Shown here: one piece after another, positions 51,054-54,527 of the stretch
How positions within the stretch are numbered: the first letter of the stretch is position 1
Layout: each line of letters opens with the position of its first letter
Origin: CAYJAB01 sp964368305
GTDB taxonomy: Bacteria; Bacillota_I; Bacilli_A; Erysipelotrichales; Erysipelotrichaceae
DNA length: 54,527 nucleotides
Direction: 5' to 3'
Assembly: GCA_964368305.1 (NCBI GenBank)
Contig: CAYJAB010000007.1
Span: 1-54,527, forward strand
Program-made: the position numbers and the translations under genes
Notes under the pieces: generated by a model
Told to the model about the DNA's origin: nothing
The model's database searches: none
What the model saw: the letters and a program-made list of their open reading frames with translations, nothing else

Positions 51054-51499
51054 AAATTACCTCCAAGCGGTTTTATCATATAAAGTGCATCTTCAAAATT
51101 ATCTTGATAATACCCTTTTTTAATATTAACTTCTATAAATCCATACTTTTCATACAAAGAAATCGCTTTTTTGTTAGAAACACGGACTTCCAATGTTATG
51201 ACCTCACATAGTTGCTTACTTACATAATCAATCATGTGATCCATTAACAATTTACTATATCCCTTACCTTGATAGTTCATGGATACTCCTATATTACATA
51301 GTTGTGCGGTTTCAAATGTAACCCAACAATCATAATAACCTACAATTAAGTTATTCTCCTCTAATACACAAAGATAGGAAAATGGATTTTCATTTAATTC
51401 ATATAAAAAATCTTGTCTTTTCCAAGGAGATGTAAACAGCGCATGCTCAACATCAATAATTTGATCAAGATCTGTTTCTTTCATTTTTCTTATTTTCAT
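51050..51499 (-). CDS. rimI: RimI-type GNAT acetyltransferase
   Basis: 149 residues, GNAT fold: R/Q-x-x-G-x-A/G loop as NYQGKGYSKLLMDHMIDY, then EVRVSNKKAISLYEKYGFIE (core V-x-x-x-N-x-x-A-x-x-x-Y-x-x-x-G-F). RimI acetylates the N-terminus of ribosomal protein S18 in E. coli, and its place in the tsa operon is typical. It overlaps tsaB by 4 nt and tsaD by 4 nt. Confidence 0.9.
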   Translation of the reverse strand: MKIRKMKETDLDQIIDVEHALFTSPWKRQDFLYELNENPFSYLCVLEENNLIVGYYDCWVTFETAQLCNIGVSMNYQGKGYSKLLMDHMIDYVSKQLCEVITLEVRVSNKKAISLYEKYGFIEVNIKKGYYQDNFEDALYMIKPLGGNL

Positions 51500-52089
51500 T
51501 TTGATAAATACTCTGTATTCTCTTTTAAATATTCAGGTGTCACATTATGTGGATTTTCATTAAGTATCCAATGATCTTTTAATGCTAAAAAATTATCTAC
51601 AACATTAGGATAGTTAACTTCCTTATTAACAAGTTCACCATCACCTATTACTTTTAAACCTTTTACGCTTTGAATTGCTTCATCTATTGAAATAACACAA
51701 TCAGATTGTAATGCACTCCCGTTTTGATATCGTCCATAATAAACACGTGCACTTCGTGCATCCATCACAACTGCAACATCCTCAAGTCCTGCATAAAGCT
51801 GCAGTGTTGATACTGTGTACAAAGAAACTTTTCTCATTGAGCAAAACATTTTCGCAAATGTCATAGCAATACGAACCCCTGTGTAACTACCAGGACCTTT
51901 ACTTATCACAACACCCTCAATTTCACTTGGGTTCCAGCCATACTGCACGCATAGTGAGTCAATTTTCTCTAACATCAATTCAGATTGTTTTTTTAAACAC
52001 TCTTCTTGATATGATCCAACAACTTTACCGTTTTCAATTAATCCAATTACTAAATATTTTAATGATGTATCTAAACAAATAATTTTCAT
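51496..52089 (-). CDS. tsaB: TsaB, t6A complex dimerisation/regulatory protein
   Basis: 197 residues, inactive ASKHA-fold paralogue of TsaD. MKIICLDTSLKYLVIGLIEN start and VVISKGPGSYTGVRIAMTFA are family signatures; it lacks the metal-binding histidine pair of TsaD, as TsaB proteins do. Bridges TsaD and TsaE. Overlaps its neighbours by 4 nt each. Confidence 0.94.
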   Translation of the reverse strand: MKIICLDTSLKYLVIGLIENGKVVGSYQEECLKKQSELMLEKIDSLCVQYGWNPSEIEGVVISKGPGSYTGVRIAMTFAKMFCSMRKVSLYTVSTLQLYAGLEDVAVVMDARSARVYYGRYQNGSALQSDCVISIDEAIQSVKGLKVIGDGELVNKEVNYPNVVDNFLALKDHWILNENPHNVTPEYLKENTEYLSK

Positions 52090-52529
52090 ACTAAATCCTC
52101 TAATACTTTCTCATATCTTTCCCCTTTAGCAATAAGTGTGATAAACCTCTCATCACCATCTCCATTTAATATTTCAATTTCAAGACGATTCTTAGGTAAA
52201 ATATTCTCTATAAAAACAGGCCACTCCACCACACATACACCATCGTCTTCAAACATTTCCTCAAAACCTAAATCTTGTGTAATCCCTTCTAAACGATACG
52301 CATCAATATGGTACAAAGGCATTTTTCCTTCATATACTTTCATAATTGTGAATGTAGGACTACTAACCGTTCTTTTAATTTCTAAAGCTTTTGCAAGACC
52401 TTGAGTAAAGGTTGTCTTTCCAGCGCCTAAATCTCCTTTAAGTATTAAAAGAGAACCCTGTTTTAAAAGCAGTCCAATTTTATATGCTAATTCTTTAGTT
52501 TCTAAAGCACTATTTGTTTTAATTTTCAT
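52086..52529 (-). CDS. tsaE: TsaE, ATPase of the t6A complex
   Basis: 147 residues from the ATG at 52529 (MKIKTNSALETKELAYKIGL); the GTG at 52541 overlaps the GAGGT ribosome site and is rejected. P-loop LKGDLGAGKTTFTQGLAKAL (about 30-49) and SPTFTIMKVYEG with the HIDAYRL element. First gene of the tsa operon, with TATAAT about 20 nt before the start. Confidence 0.95.
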   Translation of the reverse strand: MKIKTNSALETKELAYKIGLLLKQGSLLILKGDLGAGKTTFTQGLAKALEIKRTVSSPTFTIMKVYEGKMPLYHIDAYRLEGITQDLGFEEMFEDDGVCVVEWPVFIENILPKNRLEIEILNGDGDERFITLIAKGERYEKVLEDLV

Positions 52530-52587
52530 AATATACCTCACTTTATTATTATAACATGAATTAATTTTTTAACTCATATTTAACATT

Positions 52588-53745
52588 TTACTTTTGATAC
52601 ATTAATTCTCCTGCTACAAAAGTTTTATATAAATTAAATTCACTGTCTACAATGATTAAATCTGCGTTTTTTCCTACTTCAATCGTTGAAGTAATTGAAT
52701 CAATTTCTAAAATCTTTGCAGGATTTATAGAAGCCATTTGCGTGATTTCATTCATTGAGCAATTTGTAACCTGATGCATAAGTTTTGCGGCATCTAACAT
52801 TGAAATTGCACTCCCTGCAATTCTACCAGTATCAATTACTTGAACAGTATTATTTGTTTTTCTAGTTTTTAAGTCTGAAAAAACATACTCACCATCCTCC
52901 ATCCCTTTTGCAAGCATTGCATCGCTAACTAAAACAATCTTATTGCTTGTCAATATTTGATAAGATGCCAAAACTACATTTAAATCAACATGAAACCCAT
53001 CCACGATTAACTCTGTAAAGCAATTCTCATCTAAAAAAGCTGCAGTTACTGCACCTGGCGTTCTATGTGTATGTTGAGTCATTGCATTATACAAATGTGT
53101 AAATCCTTTACATCCTAATGACAATGCTTTTAGCGCATCATCACACGTACATGCAGTATGTCCTATCATTAGCTTAACTTGATACTTGTTTGCCAAATCG
53201 ATTAGTTTAGAAGCATTTTTGAGTTCAGGCGCAAGAGTCATTACTTTTAATCGTCCATTAGATGACTTAATCATTTCCTCAAATTGCTTCACATTTGGAT
53301 CTTTTATATGATTTTCATTCATCAACGCCTTATATTTTTTAGACAAAAATGGTCCTTCGCTATGAATACCTAAAAAATGAGCACCTAATACATTTTTGAT
53401 TTGTGCGTACTCACTCAAAAGTGTACATAAATCCTGGTGGCTTAACAAAGTAAGTGAAGCTAAAAAAGAAGTTGTTGCTTCTTTAGGCAAACCCTTTGCA
53501 ACCGCACTAACAGAATCCTGTGGGTTCCCTATAAAATCATATCCATAGCTTCCATGAAGATGGATGTCAATAAATCCTGGCATTAAATAATGATTATTGC
53601 CATCAATCATATTGCAGTCTGCATATAAGCTTTTATCTATATCTTCTATGACACTTTCTATTTTTTTATCATTAATTATTACACCACCATATACTGTCTT
53701 CTTGTGATCGCATATAATCTGTACATTATAAATCAGTGTTCTCAT
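52588..53745 (-). CDS. nagA: N-acetylglucosamine-6-phosphate deacetylase
   Basis: 385 residues. Amidohydrolase metal motif HLHG at 62-65, GIHSEGPFLS (E near 129), GHTACTCDD (H near 196), HLYNAMTQ, and catalytic D in LVSDAMLAKG. It removes acetate from GlcNAc-6-phosphate. MurQ (38497) would supply that substrate from MurNAc-6-phosphate. The start overlaps the deoC stop by one base (TAATG), with a GGTGA site. Confidence 0.94.
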   Translation of the reverse strand: MRTLIYNVQIICDHKKTVYGGVIINDKKIESVIEDIDKSLYADCNMIDGNNHYLMPGFIDIHLHGSYGYDFIGNPQDSVSAVAKGLPKEATTSFLASLTLLSHQDLCTLLSEYAQIKNVLGAHFLGIHSEGPFLSKKYKALMNENHIKDPNVKQFEEMIKSSNGRLKVMTLAPELKNASKLIDLANKYQVKLMIGHTACTCDDALKALSLGCKGFTHLYNAMTQHTHRTPGAVTAAFLDENCFTELIVDGFHVDLNVVLASYQILTSNKIVLVSDAMLAKGMEDGEYVFSDLKTRKTNNTVQVIDTGRIAGSAISMLDAAKLMHQVTNCSMNEITQMASINPAKILEIDSITSTIEVGKNADLIIVDSEFNLYKTFVAGELMYQK

Positions 53746-54425
53746 TATTCACCTTGGCTCAATTCTTCCAATATACTTAAAGAACTACTTGTACCGATTC
53801 TTGTAGCACCAGCTTCAATCATTTCTAAACAAGATTGAAGTGTACGAACTCCACCAGCAGCTTTTACTTGCACATCGCTTTTTACTATGCTTTTCATAAG
53901 TTCGATATCCTCTTTTAAAGCACCACTTGTTCCAAATCCAGTACTTGTTTTAATAAAATCTGGTTTCACTCTTTTTGAAATTTCTGATAGTTTTAAAATT
54001 TCATCTTTTGTCAAATAACAATTCTCAAAAATTACCTTTGAAATGACATGATGTTCTTTACATACTTTCACAATTTCTGTCATTTCATCTTCAATATCAT
54101 TCCAGCGATTTTCTTTTAAATCACTAATATTTATTACATAGTCTATTTCATCAGCGCCATCATCAATTGCTTTTTTTGTTTCAAACACTTTTACACATGT
54201 AGGTGTTTGTCCAAGAGGAAAGCCAATAGCAGCTCCCACATGTACAGATGTATCATGTAACTGCTTCTTACAAAACTTCACCCAATATGGATTAATCGCA
54301 ACCATTGCAGCATTAATCATCTTTGCTTCACTACATAATTTAATCATATCTTTTTCTGTAGCATCCGCCTTTAAAAAAGTATGGTCAAAATATTTAGCTA
54401 ATTTATTTTTTGTTATGTTCATCAT
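53745..54425 (-). CDS. deoC: Deoxyribose-phosphate aldolase
   Basis: 226 residues from the ATG at 54425; the reading from 54488 adds a hydrophobic stretch that overlaps the promoter and terminator, so I reject it. GAGG lies 7 nt before the chosen ATG. TIM barrel with the Schiff-base lysine in FIKTSTGFGTSGA (K near 158), plus AAGGVRTLQSCLEMIEAGATRIG. It splits 2-deoxyribose 5-phosphate to glyceraldehyde 3-phosphate and acetaldehyde. Pairs with nagA here, linking nucleoside and amino-sugar use. Confidence 0.95.
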   Translation of the reverse strand: MMNITKNKLAKYFDHTFLKADATEKDMIKLCSEAKMINAAMVAINPYWVKFCKKQLHDTSVHVGAAIGFPLGQTPTCVKVFETKKAIDDGADEIDYVINISDLKENRWNDIEDEMTEIVKVCKEHHVISKVIFENCYLTKDEILKLSEISKRVKPDFIKTSTGFGTSGALKEDIELMKSIVKSDVQVKAAGGVRTLQSCLEMIEAGATRIGTSSSLSILEELSQGE

Positions 54426-54444
54426 AGGAATACCTCGCGCAGTT

Positions 54445-54450
54445 ATTATA
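54445..54450 (-). promoter_or_regulatory. -10 element of deoC-nagA
   Basis: TATAAT on the minus strand, 20 nt before the deoC ATG, with a weak -35 (TTATGC) 17 nt upstream. Confidence 0.5.
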
Positions 54451-54470
54451 TCATAAATTAAAACAAAGCA

Positions 54471-54497
54471 TAAAAAAAAGGAACTCAAATGAGTTCC
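54471..54497 (-). terminator. Terminator of the upstream minus-strand unit
   Basis: GGAACTCATTTGAGTTCC on the minus strand (54497-54480) followed by a T run to about 54473. It ends a unit that lies mostly beyond the window, possibly an rRNA operon. Confidence 0.8.
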
Positions 54498-54502
54498 AAA
54501 TA

Positions 54503-54527
54503 AACTGGCGACGTGCTTGGTTCACTA
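54503..54527 (-). rRNA. rrf: Possible 3' end of 5S rRNA (partial)
   Basis: Minus-strand reading of the last 25 bases ends in GCACGTCGCCAGTT, close to the conserved 3' end of bacterial 5S rRNA (GGACGTCGCCAG-type), immediately followed by a terminator, as at the end of rRNA operons. Too short to be sure. Confidence 0.45.

Noticed and set aside
1..54527. TGA read as tryptophan (Mollicute code)
   Set aside because: Genes are full length under the standard code, TGA serves as stop in ATGA overlaps, and the tRNA-Trp has anticodon CCA.
1..54527. CRISPR array, prophage, insertion sequence or integrated element
   Set aside because: No spaced direct repeats, transposase, integrase or phage structural genes were seen; the only tandem repeat is the mraZ operator.

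Overview
The window looks like one contiguous piece of a low-GC Bacillota (Firmicutes) chromosome, interrupted by a 10-N scaffold gap at 260-269. A T-box leader on asnS, an L20-type leader on infC, PyrR, Rex, MraZ and a FabT-like MarR protein all point to Bacillota. Full-length proteins under the standard code and one tRNA-Trp with anticodon CCA argue against a Mollicute that reads TGA as Trp. Erysipelotrichia or a neighbouring lineage is my best guess, as an inference. Almost every gene is on the minus strand. Only a choline-kinase-like gene (1818-2657) and tRNA-Trp (23286-23359) are on the plus strand. I see no phage, transposon, integrase or CRISPR array.

Layout, low to high coordinate. 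1-2657: the 5' end of an RdgB-type NTP pyrophosphatase, a B12-binding radical SAM protein broken by the gap, and the choline-kinase-like gene. 2654-4400: infC-rpmI-rplT and a FabT-like regulator behind an L20-type leader; infC probably starts at AUU. 4414-9105: rel, apt, recJ and a ComN-like gene. 9130-15480: half of a dcw (division/cell wall) cluster: mraZ-rsmH-ftsL-PBP, a terminator, then mraY-murD. mraZ is preceded by five 10-bp repeats that look like MraZ boxes. 15641-23217: rpmF with its yceD/ylbN partner, nifJ, a MATE transporter, an M42 peptidase and pyrR. 23286-28561: tRNA-Trp, a UvrA paralogue, and a four-gene unit (Alg14-like, Alg13-like, a YabN-type methylase without MazG, GDPD). 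28606-37672: a small HTH-like protein, acpP and ptsI, then an oligopeptide ABC transporter. 37806-44419: a membrane protein, murQ, an Old-Yellow-Enzyme-family protein, an ABC-F ATPase, an amidase-like protein and LicD. 44759-48192: an ACR3 arsenite exporter with twin operators, asnS under a T-box, and rex. 48252-49930: a cobalamin-riboswitch operon. 50043-54425: tsaE-tsaB-rimI-tsaD, and deoC-nagA downstream of what may be the end of a 5S rRNA gene.

Functional picture: a fermentative, peptide- and amino-sugar-scavenging, walled bacterium. PFOR (nifJ) with Rex control, PTS enzyme I, Opp, an M42 peptidase, MurQ and NagA fit that lifestyle. LicA-like and LicD proteins and the Alg13/14-like pair point to decorated surface polymers.

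The least ordinary locus is 48252-49946. A clear promoter leads into a cobalamin riboswitch and a terminator. Three genes follow: a divergent cobalamin adenosyltransferase-like protein, a small integral membrane protein resembling an ECF S-component, and a membrane-anchored DUF4430-type protein. Together they look like a compact B12 capture, import and adenosylation module.
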